64,000 bases of DNA from Celeribacter litoreus (GCF_020165855.1 NZ_JAIUFY010000005.1:620001-684000), one strand, 5' to 3'; counted from the first letter of the stretch, positions 9,279 through 18,876 are shown. Notes: generated by a model not told the origin, from the sequence alone. Made by a program: numbers and translations.

Positions 9279-10267
9279 GCATCACCGACCTCCCCAAAAT
9301 CGAACTACACATGCACCTCGAAGGCGCTGCGCCGCCGTCCTTCATTCGTGGGCTCGCTGCCGAGAAGAAAGTCGATCTGACGGGCATCTTCGATGAGCGT
9401 GGAGCTTACAAATACAAAGATTTCTGGGATTTTCTGAAGGTCTATGAGGCCGCAACCTCCGTTCTCAAGACGCCGCAGGACTATTATCGCCTGACGCGGG
9501 CTGTGTTGGAGGAAAGTGTTTCGTCCAATGTCGTCTACACAGAGAGCTTTCTCGCCCCCGATTTTTGCGGAGGTGGCGATGTGTCGGCGTGGCGCGACTA
9601 CCTTGCTGCGATCAAGCAGGCGGCGGATGAGATGGAGGCGGAAGAAGGCATCGTTATGCGCGCAATCCCGACCTGTGTGCGCCATTTTGGACCGGATCAG
9701 GCGAAGAAAACCGCACGGTGCGCTGCCGAGACGGCTGGTGCGTTTGTCACCGGTTTCGGCATGGGTGGCGATGAAGCTATGGGGAAACAGGGCGATTTTG
9801 CCTACGCTTTTGATATGGCGCGGGAGGCCGAGTTGCGTCTGACCTCTCACGCGGGCGAATGGGGCGGGCCGGAGAGCGTCCGTGACGCCATTCGCGATTT
9901 GAAAGTAGAGCGGATCGGTCATGGCGTGCGCGCAATCGAAGATCTTGCCCTCGTCGATGAGATTGCGGAGGCAGGTATCGTTCTCGAAGTCTGCCCCGGC
10001 TCGAACATCGCGCTTCAGGTCTATCCGAAGTGGTCCGACCATCCGATTGCCAAGCTGCGCGAACGCGGTGTGAAAGTGACCGTGTCGACCGACGACCCGC
10101 CGTTTTTCCATTCCACGATGCGACAAGAGTTTGACCGCCTCGCGGAAACCTTTGGCTGGGAGGTCGAAGACTTTATGGAGTTGAATAAGACCGCACTTGA
10201 TGCGGCCTTTTGTGATGAGGCGACCCGTGGGGAGGTCGCGAAGAAACTGGAGCCTGCCGATGCTTGA
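9275..10267 (+). CDS. add: Adenosine deaminase
   Basis: Zinc amidohydrolase deaminating adenosine (and probably deoxyadenosine) to inosine. Visible active-site blocks are LHMHLEG (His12, His14), [10 protein letters not shown] near 189 and STDDPPFF near 272, the zinc-binding Asp pair. Length is 330 residues. The start is a TTG at 9275 overlapping the deoB stop by four bases: a GGAAGGAG ribosome site lies just upstream, and the first in-frame ATG falls inside the HMHLEG motif, so it cannot be the start. A closely related adenine deaminase function cannot be fully excluded. Confidence 0.9.
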   Translation: MSITDLPKIELHMHLEGAAPPSFIRGLAAEKKVDLTGIFDERGAYKYKDFWDFLKVYEAATSVLKTPQDYYRLTRAVLEESVSSNVVYTESFLAPDFCGGGDVSAWRDYLAAIKQAADEMEAEEGIVMRAIPTCVRHFGPDQAKKTARCAAETAGAFVTGFGMGGDEAMGKQGDFAYAFDMAREAELRLTSHAGEWGGPESVRDAIRDLKVERIGHGVRAIEDLALVDEIAEAGIVLEVCPGSNIALQVYPKWSDHPIAKLRERGVKVTVSTDDPPFFHSTMRQEFDRLAETFGWEVEDFMELNKTALDAAFCDEATRGEVAKKLEPADA

Positions 10268-10892
10268 TCATCTGACCGTTGTTAAACACCCGCTTGTCCA
10301 ACACAAGCTGACCATTATGCGTGACAAGGAGACCTCTACGGCGGGGTTCCGTCAGTTGCTGCGCGAGATTTCTCTGCTGCTGGCCTACGAGGTTACACGT
10401 GATCTCGACATGACGTTAAAAACCGTCGAGACGCCGCTGCAAACAATGGAGGCGCCGACCCTCGACGGGAAGAAACTCGCGCTGATTTCTATTCTGCGGG
10501 CAGGGAACGGTTTCCTCGACGGTATCCTCGAACTGGTGCCATCCGCGCGCGTAGGCTTTGTTGGACTCTATCGCGACGAGGAGACGCTCCAGCCGGTCGA
10601 ATACTACTTCAAGGTTCCCGAAGATCTCGGAGATCGTCTCGTCATCGCCGTTGATCCGATGCTTGCAACCGGCAACTCTTCTGTTGCGGCTATCGATAAA
10701 CTCAAAGAGGCCGGCGCGACTAACATCCGGTTCCTCTGCCTTCTGGCGGCGCCCGAAGGGGTCAAGCGGATGGAAGAAGCGCATCCTGACGTGCCGATCG
10801 TGACGGCAGCGCTGGATGAGCGCCTGAATGAGAAGGGCTACATTGTTCCTGGCCTTGGTGATGCAGGCGATCGTCTGTTCGGGACAAAATAA
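10260..10892 (+). CDS. upp: Uracil phosphoribosyltransferase
   Basis: Converts uracil and PRPP to UMP, capturing the uracil released by deoA. The 210-residue protein has the type I PRPP-binding loop [14 protein letters not shown] at 128-141 and the C-terminal [16 protein letters not shown] uracil-recognition segment. The start overlaps the end of add by eight bases and matches the family N-terminus ([13 protein letters not shown]). It is the last gene of the cdd-deoA-deoB-add-upp unit; no strong terminator follows immediately. Confidence 0.96.
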   Translation: MLDHLTVVKHPLVQHKLTIMRDKETSTAGFRQLLREISLLLAYEVTRDLDMTLKTVETPLQTMEAPTLDGKKLALISILRAGNGFLDGILELVPSARVGFVGLYRDEETLQPVEYYFKVPEDLGDRLVIAVDPMLATGNSSVAAIDKLKEAGATNIRFLCLLAAPEGVKRMEEAHPDVPIVTAALDERLNEKGYIVPGLGDAGDRLFGTK

Positions 10893-10961
10893 GTTAAAAT
10901 TTCTCTTAACACCGATTCGGTTCTGAGCTAGGCTCGATACAATATCTTGTGTCGGGCCGCT

Positions 10962-11036
10962 TTATTTCGTGTTCGGAAAGAGTTTCGGGTCGTAGTTCGG
11001 CGCCCCCACAGGATGGCTGTCTTTCGGCTCACGCAT
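10962..11036 (-). CDS. Possible 24-residue peptide or gene remnant
   Basis: A short minus-strand frame starting ATG at 11036 would encode a peptide containing REPKDSHPVGAPNYDPKLF, with a composition typical of a real protein tail rather than of a random frame. The open frame extends 11 more codons upstream, reading PARTFLNAFRI before the ATG, then meets a stop. No good ribosome site is seen. It could be a genuine tiny protein or the C-terminus of a decayed gene. I do not recognise it. Confidence 0.25.
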   Translation of the reverse strand: MREPKDSHPVGAPNYDPKLFPNTK

Positions 11037-11182
11037 GATCCGAAAGGCGTTGAGAAAGGTTCTGGCCGGTCACATGCTCGGCCCGGGCAGGCAGCGCCCG
11101 TTTAGACCTCTTTTTTGGGGTTTGTGTTGGACGCATCCGCACGCTTAGTCGCGTTGAGTTACCGAGGCAGAACAATAAAAAA

Positions 11183-11206
11183 GAACCCCCGCAGTCGGCG
11201 GGGGTC
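11183..11206 (-). terminator. Rho-independent terminator of the 341-residue unknown gene
   Basis: ACCCCCGC (11185-11192) pairs with GCGGGGGT (11198-11205). Read on the minus strand it lies about 25 bp after the stop of the gene at 11230 and is followed by CTTCTTTTTTA-like T-rich sequence. Confidence 0.75.
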
Positions 11207-11229
11207 TTCTTTTGTGGCCCGTCGCGCGG

Positions 11230-12255
11230 TCATGCGCCGCAGACGCCCTGAAGTGCGACCCAGTCTCCGTCCTGAAGCACGGGGCGAGTCTCCGGAATTT
11301 GCACGCCGTCTGCCTCGATCAGCGGGAGCACCGTTTCGCCAGTGATGTCCAATGCGAGCGCGTAGGGCGTGCTCGGGACTTGTGCGTTTGCGAAACGTTG
11401 GATCAGGGCCTCTGTCTCCACCTCGGCCTGTGGGGCCGTCAGAAGGCTCTCTGCATAATCGTCGAGAATATCTGCAGGCACATGTCCAGTCGTCAAAAGG
11501 CGGATCGATGTCATGAGGCCCGCAGACCGAAGCAAGCGTTCGAGCGGATCTTCCTCTTGAGCGCGTTCAAGTTCCGCGAGGACATATCCGGCAACAACGG
11601 CGGGGTCCTCATGGTCTTCAACAAGACTTCGGTTCAATAGGACGATCTTGCCCGGAAGGTTCTCAGAGATATTCACGCCGCTCGCCAGAACGATGATTTG
11701 GCCCCCGCCCTCGGGAAAGAGGCGTGTTTTCAGACGTTCTAGCGCACGGGCGCCGTGAACGGTGTCACAGGGGAGGCCCGACAGGCGGCGGATACGCCCG
11801 AGCAATTCCTGACCGATTTCCGCGCGCGTCACGGTTGGAACAATATGCACCGCTTGCCGGATCAGAGCGCCAGGAAGCCAGAACACGCCCAAGCCGATTG
11901 CACATGCTGCGCCGACGCCGTAGATCGCACTCCGTAGACGCCCGGGGCGCGGTCGGCGCTTGTCGATGGCACGTCGGATTTTTGAGATGGCATCAACGAT
12001 AATGTCGTCATCGAGTTCGAGCTCTTCGGTGGCGTCCGGACCCGGACGGAAGCGTGCCGGCAATTCGCCCTCAGGAGTGATCAACTCAATGGCCGGCAGC
12101 GACCAATGCGCGAGGGCATGTCCGTCTTCGCGTGTCTCCGAAAGTGTCAGAGTCGCTTCACCAATAGAGACAACGACAGAGCGTCTTTGACTTTCCCCCT
12201 CGGGGAGCCAAAGGCCGGTAGCTTCGATCCGGTCGTAATTGGTCAGCGCGATCAT
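11230..12255 (-). CDS. Membrane-anchored protein of unknown function
   Basis: A 341-residue protein I do not recognise. Residues 1-108 are a soluble N-terminal part with an acidic run (EELELDDDIIVD, 77-88) and a basic run (RRAIDKRRPRPGRLR). One strong transmembrane segment follows at about 109-131, then a soluble C-terminal part of about 210 residues. The C-terminal part contains VLASGVNISENLPGKIVLLNR followed by AGYVLAELERAQEEDPLERLL. That layout is faintly reminiscent of M48-type membrane proteases, but there is no HExxH, so a catalytically dead relative is only a guess. The start at 12255 (MIALTNYDR) is preferred over a longer frame that would overlap the divergent sulfotransferase. Confidence 0.7.
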   Translation of the reverse strand: MIALTNYDRIEATGLWLPEGESQRRSVVVSIGEATLTLSETREDGHALAHWSLPAIELITPEGELPARFRPGPDATEELELDDDIIVDAISKIRRAIDKRRPRPGRLRSAIYGVGAACAIGLGVFWLPGALIRQAVHIVPTVTRAEIGQELLGRIRRLSGLPCDTVHGARALERLKTRLFPEGGGQIIVLASGVNISENLPGKIVLLNRSLVEDHEDPAVVAGYVLAELERAQEEDPLERLLRSAGLMTSIRLLTTGHVPADILDDYAESLLTAPQAEVETEALIQRFANAQVPSTPYALALDITGETVLPLIEADGVQIPETRPVLQDGDWVALQGVCGA

Positions 12256-12347
12256 GCGCGGTCTGCTCGTTTGTGGTTGTGTTTGCGACAACTTACCCTG
12301 AAATGGCGGGGGCGACAATCAGTGCGACAGGGGCTAATCTGCGAGAT

Positions 12348-13016
12348 ATGATTATTTCTTCGGGTCGTCGTTACATTTTCGTCCACATTCCTAAGACGGG
12401 CGGAACCGCGCTTTCGGCGGCACTGGAAACCCGTGCGAAAGCAGATGACATCCTGATTGGTGACACGCCCAAGGCAATCCGCAGGCGTGAACGGGTGAAG
12501 TCCCTCTCCGCTGCTGGACGCCTGTGGAAGCACTCCACTCTGCGCGACATCGAAGGTCTCGTGCCGCGTGAGGATTTCGACGACTTCTTCATCTTTACAC
12601 TCGTTCGTAATCCGTGGGATCGGGCCGTGTCTTATTATCATTGGCTTCGTGATCAGACGTGGGACCACGATGCCGTGCGATTGGCGAAGGTGCATACATT
12701 TTCCGATTTCCTGAATGCACCGGAGACGAGGGAAGCGCTCGGGGTGCCCTATGGGTCCTATCTCCGGGATGGGGAAGGGCAGGAGCGCGGAACGCATTTT
12801 GCGAGAATTGAAGCGCTGGAAACTGACCTCGTGCCTCTATGGGAGCATCTGGGCTTCGATCTGTCACCGATCCCTCAAGCGAACGCCTCAGTACGGGATA
12901 GCGACTATCGCGGCTACTACTCGGCAGCAGATGCAGAGCTCATTGCGCGCATTTGCGCGACTGACATTGCGCGGTTCGGGTACGGGTTTGATGATCCCAT
13001 AGCGCCCAAGAAATAA
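12348..13016 (+). CDS. Sulfotransferase family protein
   Basis: Probable PAPS-dependent sulfotransferase. The 222-residue protein begins with the 5'-phosphosulfate loop VHIPKTGGTAL (HIPKTGG at 13-19) and has the 3'-phosphate motif RNPWDRAVSYYHW at 87-99, the two signatures of the Sulfotransfer_2-like family. The acceptor is unknown. The start at 12348 gives the usual short lead before the loop and clears the divergent neighbour; earlier in-frame ATGs at 12273 and 12309 exist but lack a ribosome site. A hairpin follows the gene. No PAPS synthesis genes are nearby. Confidence 0.8.
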   Translation: MIISSGRRYIFVHIPKTGGTALSAALETRAKADDILIGDTPKAIRRRERVKSLSAAGRLWKHSTLRDIEGLVPREDFDDFFIFTLVRNPWDRAVSYYHWLRDQTWDHDAVRLAKVHTFSDFLNAPETREALGVPYGSYLRDGEGQERGTHFARIEALETDLVPLWEHLGFDLSPIPQANASVRDSDYRGYYSAADAELIARICATDIARFGYGFDDPIAPKK

Positions 13017-13030
13017 TCAAAAGCTATAAA

Positions 13031-13052
13031 TGTGGCGAAGGTTTTCGCCACA
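13031..13052 (+). terminator. Hairpin after the sulfotransferase gene
   Basis: TGTGGCGAA and TTCGCCACA form a perfect 9-bp stem with a 4-nt loop 15 bp after the stop codon. The T-run is poor, so termination is likely but not certain. Confidence 0.55.
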
Positions 13053-13173
13053 ATTCGGACTCAATTGCTGCGCTGCAGCGAGAGTTTTGGATGTGGGAGG
13101 CTGCGGCGTGTAGTGTCGATGCATCCTCGTGTTGGGAGGCGCGAAGGCCAAGTTGAACCAAACGGAGCCCATT

Positions 13174-13371
13174 ATGTGTATCTCTGCAGAGGCGCTTGCC
13201 CTCTTCCTAAATATGATCGTCGCCCCCGTCACCACCGAGCCGGGGCGGATCATCGTCCACGCCGAAGAAATGGACGCACACTATGTGCAGGTCGAAGACC
13301 GCTGGTGCACCATGGCGCCGCAAATTCAGGGTCAGCAGATGTTTGCTGAACTCGCGAAAAAGGACGCCTGA
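13174..13371 (+). CDS. Small orphan protein, 65 residues
   Basis: A short protein starting MCISAEALALFLNMIV, not recognised. The ATG at 13174 is preceded by a GGAG ribosome site at a proper distance, and a strong terminator follows directly, which together support a real gene. It contains a hydrophobic N-terminal stretch and a mixed polar C-terminal half (RIIVHAEEMDAHYVQVEDRW), too short for a known domain. It lies between the sulfotransferase gene and the convergent fadB-type gene. Confidence 0.6.
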   Translation: MCISAEALALFLNMIVAPVTTEPGRIIVHAEEMDAHYVQVEDRWCTMAPQIQGQQMFAELAKKDA

Positions 13372-13377
13372 GAAAAA

Positions 13378-13398
13378 GCCCTCCCGCGAGGGGAGGGC
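13378..13398. terminator. Bidirectional terminator between the orphan and the fadB-type gene
   Basis: GCCCTCCC (13378-13385) and GGGAGGGC (13391-13398) form a perfect 8-bp stem with a 5-nt loop between two convergent genes, with A-rich sequence on the left flank. Confidence 0.8.
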
Positions 13399-13420
13399 CT
13401 GATTTCTATCGGCGCATAGG

Positions 13421-15628
13421 TTAGGCCGCCTTGCTATCCACGCCTGTGCCAAACCGACCGTAGAACGTCTCGCCCGAGGCCGCCATCTCACGTAGGAGCT
13501 TCGGCGTCTCGAAGCGCGGGCCATGCGTTGCGGTGAGGTTGTCGCAAATTTCGACCGCTTTCGCGGCACCGATGATGTCGAGCCAGCTGAACGGACCGCC
13601 GGACCACGGGGCAAAGCCCCAGCCGAGGATTGCGCCGACATCTCCCTCGCGGATGTCTTCGAGCACACCTTCTTCGAGCGCGCGGACGGCCTCGAGAACC
13701 TGTGCCATCATCAGGCGGTGCTGGACCTCATCGAGATCGGGCTGGGCGTCGGCTGTCGGGAACTCGGCGTTGAAGCCCTCCCAAAGCAACCCGCGCTTGC
13801 CCTTTTCATCATAGTCATAGAAGCCCGCGTTTGCTTTTTTCCCAAGACGCCCCTGATCGAACATCCAGAACACAACCTCATCCACGGCTTCGTCCGGATA
13901 GGCGTCGCCCATGGCGGCCTTCGTTGCCTTTGCGATCTTTACGCCGAGATCGATGGAAGTCTCGTCAATGAGCTGAAGCGGCCCGAGCGGGAAGCCCAGA
14001 AGCTTCGCAGCATTCTCGATCAGCGGCAGATCCACGCCCTCGGCCGCCATACGCACACCCTCGTTGATGTAGGGGATGATGCAGCGGTTGGCGTAGAAGA
14101 AGCGCGCGTCATTCACGACGATCGGCGTCTTGCGGATCTGGCGTACGTAGTCGAGCGCTTTGGCTACGGCCACATCACCGGTTTCCTTGCCCTTGATGAT
14201 CTCCACGAGGAGCATCTTGTCCACTGGACTAAAGTAGTGGATGCCGATGAACTGTTCCGGACGCACGGACGCCTTCGCGAGTTGCGTGATCGGCAGGGTC
14301 GAGGTGTTTGAGGCAAAGATGCAGTCTTCGCCGACGATGGCCTCAACCTTCTTCGTCATTTCCGCTTTCACGCTGATATCTTCAAACACAGCCTCAACGA
14401 TCAGGTCGCATCCTTTCAAAGCCTCCAGATCGGTCGTCGCGTTGATGCGGGCGAGAACCTGTTCTTTTTTCTCCGGCGTCACCTTTTTGCGGCTGATGCC
14501 CTTGTCGAGGATGGTTTCAGAATAGGCTTTGCCTTTGTCCGCGGCCTCTTGCTTCATGTCGATCAACACGACCTCGATGCCCGCATTGGCCGACACATAG
14601 GCGATGCCTGCGCCCATCATCCCTGCGCCAAGGACGCCGACTTTCTTGACGGTCTGGTCCGCGACCGCAGGACGGTTCGCGCCTTTCTCGAGCGCTTCCT
14701 TGTTGATGAAAAGGGACCTGATCATCGCAGAGGACGACGGGTTCATCAGCACGTTGGTGAACCAGCGCGCTTCGATTTTGAGCGCAGTATCAAACGGCAC
14801 CATCGCGCCTTCGTAGACCGCGGACAGAAGTGCTTTCGCCGCCGGATACACGCCCATCGTGTTGCCGTTGACCATGGCGGACGCCCCGACAAAGGTCATG
14901 AAGCCAGCCGGATGATACGGCGCGCCGCCGGGCATTTTCCAGCCCTTCGCATCCCATGGTTTCACGATGTCCGCGTCTGTTGCGGAGAGCACCCATTCCT
15001 TCGCTTTGGCGAGCAACTCTTCCGGTGCGACGACCTCTTGGATGATGCCCGATCCTTTGGCCTGCTTCGGGTTGAGCATCTTGCCTTCGAGCAGGACCGG
15101 AGCCGCGGCCATCGCGCCAACCATGCGGGACACGCGGGTCGTGCCGCCCATGCCGGGGAAAATGCCGACCTTGATCTCCGGCAGGCCGATCTTGGCCTTC
15201 GGATTGTCCGCCGCGAAGATGCGGTGACAGGCGAGGGGGAGTTCGAGCCCGATGCCAAGCGCCGTGCCGGGCAGGGCGGCCGCAACTGGTTTGCCGCCTT
15301 TGTTGGTCTTCGGGTCCATGCCAGCGCGTTCGAGTTTGCGCAAGATGCCGTGCATGTTCATCAGCCCGTCAAAGAGACCCTGCGCAGGGTTGTCGCCCGC
15401 CGCGTCCTTCATCTTGGCGATGATGTTAAGGTCCATCCCGCCCGCAAAAGTGTCTTTGCCGGAGGTGATGATTACGCCTTTGACAGCCTCGTCGCCGAGC
15501 GCCTTGTCGATGCAGGCGTCGAGTTCCGCGATGCCCTCCATCGAGAGCACGTTCATGGACTTGTTCGGGATGTCCCAAGTGATGAAGGCGACGCCATCCG
15601 CGTCTACGGAGTAATGAAAATCAGTCAT
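13421..15628 (-). CDS. fadB: Bifunctional enoyl-CoA hydratase / 3-hydroxyacyl-CoA dehydrogenase
   Basis: Beta-oxidation multifunctional enzyme alpha subunit. The 735-residue protein has an N-terminal crotonase domain (about 1-190) with the two expected glutamates, in GIGLELPLACH (Glu129) and GLPEIKVGIFPGMGGT (Glu151). A 3-hydroxyacyl-CoA dehydrogenase NAD domain begins at KKVGVLGAGMMGAGIA (about 328-343), with the catalytic histidine in IGIHYFSPVDKM. The start at 15628 is supported by a GGGAGGG ribosome site; the longer frame upstream reads through the thiolase. It is 13 bp downstream of the thiolase gene, so the two form an operon. fadJ would be an equally valid name. Confidence 0.95.
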   Translation of the reverse strand: MTDFHYSVDADGVAFITWDIPNKSMNVLSMEGIAELDACIDKALGDEAVKGVIITSGKDTFAGGMDLNIIAKMKDAAGDNPAQGLFDGLMNMHGILRKLERAGMDPKTNKGGKPVAAALPGTALGIGLELPLACHRIFAADNPKAKIGLPEIKVGIFPGMGGTTRVSRMVGAMAAAPVLLEGKMLNPKQAKGSGIIQEVVAPEELLAKAKEWVLSATDADIVKPWDAKGWKMPGGAPYHPAGFMTFVGASAMVNGNTMGVYPAAKALLSAVYEGAMVPFDTALKIEARWFTNVLMNPSSSAMIRSLFINKEALEKGANRPAVADQTVKKVGVLGAGMMGAGIAYVSANAGIEVVLIDMKQEAADKGKAYSETILDKGISRKKVTPEKKEQVLARINATTDLEALKGCDLIVEAVFEDISVKAEMTKKVEAIVGEDCIFASNTSTLPITQLAKASVRPEQFIGIHYFSPVDKMLLVEIIKGKETGDVAVAKALDYVRQIRKTPIVVNDARFFYANRCIIPYINEGVRMAAEGVDLPLIENAAKLLGFPLGPLQLIDETSIDLGVKIAKATKAAMGDAYPDEAVDEVVFWMFDQGRLGKKANAGFYDYDEKGKRGLLWEGFNAEFPTADAQPDLDEVQHRLMMAQVLEAVRALEEGVLEDIREGDVGAILGWGFAPWSGGPFSWLDIIGAAKAVEICDNLTATHGPRFETPKLLREMAASGETFYGRFGTGVDSKAA

Positions 15629-15641
15629 AGCGTTCCCTCCC

Positions 15642-16853
15642 TTACACGCGTTCGATGATGGTGGCGGCACCCATGCCGGAAGCGATGCAGAGCGTGGCGA
15701 GGCCGACGCCTTTGCCGCTGCGCTCCAACTCGTCCAGAAGCGTGCCGATGATGATCGCGCCCGTTGCGCCGAGGGGGTGCCCCATGGCGATGGAGCCGCC
15801 GTTGACGTTGACTTTGGAGCTATCGACGTCGAACGCCTGCATGAAGCGCATGACGACGGAGGCAAAGGCCTCGTTCACCTCAAAGAGGTCGATGTCGTTG
15901 ATCGACATGCCACTGTCTGCGAGGATTTTCTGGGTCACGGGCACTGGACCGGTAAGCATGATGGTCGGGTCCGTGCCGATCTTTGCAGTGGCGCGAATGC
16001 GGGCGCGGGGTTTGAGGCCGTATTTCTCGCCGAATTCCTTGTTGCCAATGAGGACGGCCGCAGCGCCATCTACAATGCCGGACGAGTTGCCCGCGTGGTG
16101 GATGTGTTCGATCCGCTCCAGATGCGGGTATTTCATCAGGGCGATTTTATCAAATCCGGGCATGACTTCGCCCATGTCTTTGAAGGACGCCTTGAGTTGG
16201 CCGAGCGCGTCCACGGTCGTGCCCGGACGCATGTATTCGTCACGGTCGAGAATGGTCAGCCCGTTGATGTCTTTCACCGGCACGATGGACTTCGCAAATC
16301 GGTTGTCCTGCCACGCGGCAGCGGCGCGGTTCTGGCTCTCGACGGCGAGTGCGTCGGCCTCCTCGCGGGTGAACCCGTATTCGGTCGCAATGATGTCAGC
16401 GGAGATGCCCTGCGGCACGAAGTAGGTCTTCATGGCAATCGACGGATCCACGGCAATTGCCGCCCCGTCAGAGCCCATAGCGACACGACCCATCATCTCC
16501 ACGCCGCCTGCGATATAAGCCATGCCTGCGCCACCTTTGACTTGGTTGGCAGCGAGGTTCACGGCTTCCATACCGGAGGCGCAGAAGCGGTTGATCGCGA
16601 GGCCGGGAATGGATTGATCCAGCTCCGACGCGAGCACGGCGGTGCGTGCGAGACAGCCGCCTTGTTCCCCGACTTGGGTCACGTTGCCCCAGATCACATC
16701 CTCAACTGCGTGCCCTTCGAGGCCATTGCGGTCTTTGACAGCATTGAGCATCTGCGCAGAGAGCGCGGCGGAGGTCACCTCATGCAGGCTCCCGTCCTTG
16801 CGGCCCTTGCCGCGCGGGCTGCGCAGGGCGTCGTAAATATAAGCTTCGGTCAT
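15642..16853 (-). CDS. fadA: Acetyl-CoA C-acyltransferase (3-ketoacyl-CoA thiolase)
   Basis: Thiolytic cleavage of 3-ketoacyl-CoA, the last step of beta-oxidation. The 403-residue protein has the nucleophile in RFCASGMEAV (Cys91), the GHPLGATGA histidine motif (His359) and the second catalytic cysteine in CIASGMGAA (Cys389). Its place directly before fadB makes it the beta subunit of the multienzyme complex. A biosynthetic acetoacetyl-CoA thiolase is less likely given the neighbours. It heads the fadAB pair; about 250 bp separate it from the acyl-CoA dehydrogenase upstream. Confidence 0.93.
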   Translation of the reverse strand: MTEAYIYDALRSPRGKGRKDGSLHEVTSAALSAQMLNAVKDRNGLEGHAVEDVIWGNVTQVGEQGGCLARTAVLASELDQSIPGLAINRFCASGMEAVNLAANQVKGGAGMAYIAGGVEMMGRVAMGSDGAAIAVDPSIAMKTYFVPQGISADIIATEYGFTREEADALAVESQNRAAAAWQDNRFAKSIVPVKDINGLTILDRDEYMRPGTTVDALGQLKASFKDMGEVMPGFDKIALMKYPHLERIEHIHHAGNSSGIVDGAAAVLIGNKEFGEKYGLKPRARIRATAKIGTDPTIMLTGPVPVTQKILADSGMSINDIDLFEVNEAFASVVMRFMQAFDVDSSKVNVNGGSIAMGHPLGATGAIIIGTLLDELERSGKGVGLATLCIASGMGAATIIERV

Positions 16854-17052
16854 TCAATCCTCCTCAGGTCCGCGACGGATGGGGCGTGTCCCTCTAGTGA
16901 GAGGTCTGTGTGCGGCCCGTGTCATCCGTGCGTGACGTTCGAGTCTAAGATACCTGTCTTCTCACAATGAAACAGTAGAACGCCGCGTCATTCCAGAGCA
17001 GGTGCATTCTGTGACGTCCCGTCAGTTTATTCTGTGTATATGACAGGTTGGC

Positions 17053-17084
17053 GATAGGCCCCGTGTTCGTGATTGGGGCCTATC
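17053..17084 (-). terminator. Hairpin after the acyl-CoA dehydrogenase gene
   Basis: GATAGGCCCC (17053-17062) and GGGGCCTATC (17075-17084) form a perfect 10-bp stem with a 12-nt loop, 20 bp past the stop of the minus-strand dehydrogenase gene. The following sequence is not T-rich. Confidence 0.6.
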
Positions 17085-17103
17085 AAGTGTTTTGGAATGC
17101 GCC

Positions 17104-18876
17104 TTAGAACGCGTCTGCGGGCAGGGTCATCACCGGATCGGCACCGGACTCGATGCGTTTCAGGAGCGTACCCGTCATCGGAAGCTGACGCGCCATAAAA
17201 TAGCGGGCCGTCGTGAGCTTGTTCTGGTGGAATTCCGGATCGGCGGTGCCATTCGCAAGCGCCTCAAGCGAGACTTTTGCCATCCGCGCCCACATCAGGC
17301 CGAGGCAGACGTAGCCGAACAGATGCATGAAGTCATACGAACCTGACAGCGCCGCGTTCGGGTTCTTCATTCCGTTCTGCATGAAGAACATGCCTGCGCC
17401 CTGAAGGTCTTTGGAGGCTTGTTTCAGCGGACCGGTGAACTCGGCCATATCCCCGTCGCCGTTTTCTTTGCAGAAGCCTTTGACCAGTTCAAAGAACGCC
17501 ATGACGTGCTTGCCGCCATCGGTCGCGAGTTTGCGGCCCACGAGATCGAGCGCCTGCACGCCGTTTGCACCCTCATAGATCATCGCAATACGTGCGTCGC
17601 GGGTGAATTGGGACATGCCCCATTCTTCGATATAGCCATGGCCGCCATAGACCTGTTGCGCATTCACTGTGGCCTCATAGCCTTTGTCGGTCAGGAAGCC
17701 TTTGAGCACGGGAGTCATAAGTGAGATGAGACCATCGGCGTCCGCATCTTTGGAGCGGTGCGACTGATCGATGAGCTGCGCCCCCCAGAGCATGAAGGCG
17801 CGCGCGCCTTCGATAAAACTCTTCTGATCCATCAAATTGCGGCGGATGTCGGGATGCACGATCAGCGGGTCGGCGGGGCCGTCGGGGTTTTCGGCACCCG
17901 TCACCGCACGGCCTTGCAAACGGTCCTTGGCGTAGATCACCGCGTTCTGATAGGCGGCTTCGGCCTGTGCGAGACCCTGCATGCCGACGCCGAGACGGGC
18001 CTCGTTCATCATGGTGAACATCGCGCGCATGCCCTTGTGTTCCGTGCCCAAGAGGTAGCCGGTCGCATCGTCGTAGTTCATCACGCAGGTGGAGTTGCCG
18101 TGGATGCCCATCTTTTCTTCGATGGAGCCTACGGAGACACCGTTGCGGGCGCCAACGCTGCCGTCTTCTTTCACGAGGAACTTCGGCACGATGAAGAGGG
18201 AGACGCCTTTGATCCCCTCGGGGCCGCCTGCGATTTTGGCGAGGACGAGGTGGATGACGTTCGACGAAAGATCGTGATCGCCTGCGGAGATAAAGATCTT
18301 CTGGCCGGTGATCTTGTAGCTGCCGTCTGCTTGCGGCTCGGCTTTCGTGCGCATGAGGCCCAGATCGGTGCCGCAATGCGGTTCTGTGAGGTTCATGGTG
18401 CCCGTCCATTCGCAGGACGTCATTTTGGGCAAGTAGGTCGACTTTTGCTCATCGGTGCCGTGCGCGAGGATCGCAGAGGCCGCACCGTGGGTCAGGCCCT
18501 GATACATGGTGAACGCTTGGTTCGCGCCGGAGAGCATTTCGCCAACGGCGGTGCCCATCAGGTAGGGCATGCCTTGGCCGCCATATTCCGCGGGCAAGTC
18601 GAGACCGGTCCAGCCGCCCTCTTTAACCTCTTCGAAGGCTTCTTTGAAACCGGTCGGTGTGGTGATGACACCGTTTTCGAAGGTGCAACCCTCTTTGTCG
18701 CCGACGGTGTTCAGAGGGGCGACAACTTCCGAGGCGAGTTGCCCTGCAGCCTCGAGGATCGCCTCGGTAAATTCGGGCTCAAGGTCGGCGTAACCGGGGA
18801 TGTCGCTCTGCGAGACCTTCAGCAGATCGTGCAGAACATATTGGATATCTTTCACAGGAGCCGTGTAACTCGGCAT
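17104..18876 (-). CDS. Acyl-CoA dehydrogenase, long form with C-terminal extension (DmdC-like)
   Basis: FAD-dependent acyl-CoA dehydrogenase, first step of beta-oxidation. At 590 residues it is of the long class with an extra C-terminal domain. The start [21 protein letters not shown], the [14 protein letters not shown] flavin-binding block and the [18 protein letters not shown] segment (catalytic glutamate near 436) resemble DmdC, the 3-methylmercaptopropionyl-CoA dehydrogenase of dimethylsulfoniopropionate demethylation, and its general fatty-acid paralogues. Roseobacters carry several such paralogues. With fadAB next door and no dmdB or dmdD in the window, a general fatty acyl-CoA substrate is more likely. 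It lies 40 bp after the MerR gene, possibly in one transcript. Confidence 0.88.
   Translation of the reverse strand: MPSYTAPVKDIQYVLHDLLKVSQSDIPGYADLEPEFTEAILEAAGQLASEVVAPLNTVGDKEGCTFENGVITTPTGFKEAFEEVKEGGWTGLDLPAEYGGQGMPYLMGTAVGEMLSGANQAFTMYQGLTHGAASAILAHGTDEQKSTYLPKMTSCEWTGTMNLTEPHCGTDLGLMRTKAEPQADGSYKITGQKIFISAGDHDLSSNVIHLVLAKIAGGPEGIKGVSLFIVPKFLVKEDGSVGARNGVSVGSIEEKMGIHGNSTCVMNYDDATGYLLGTEHKGMRAMFTMMNEARLGVGMQGLAQAEAAYQNAVIYAKDRLQGRAVTGAENPDGPADPLIVHPDIRRNLMDQKSFIEGARAFMLWGAQLIDQSHRSKDADADGLISLMTPVLKGFLTDKGYEATVNAQQVYGGHGYIEEWGMSQFTRDARIAMIYEGANGVQALDLVGRKLATDGGKHVMAFFELVKGFCKENGDGDMAEFTGPLKQASKDLQGAGMFFMQNGMKNPNAALSGSYDFMHLFGYVCLGLMWARMAKVSLEALANGTADPEFHQNKLTTARYFMARQLPMTGTLLKRIESGADPVMTLPADAF

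Larger units (their letters stand above)
10893..11229. other. Intergenic stretch after upp
   Basis: This is 337 bp with no confident gene. Directly after upp is a weak GTTAA/TTAAC dyad. A protein-like 24-codon minus-strand frame (separate entry) and, at the right end, a terminator for the minus-strand gene next door account for the rest. Confidence 0.5.

Noticed and set aside
17104-18876. Calling the acyl-CoA dehydrogenase DmdC (dimethylsulfoniopropionate demethylation)
   Set aside because: Sequence style is DmdC-like, but general beta-oxidation genes are beside it and no dmdB or dmdD is in the window, so the specific symbol was not used.
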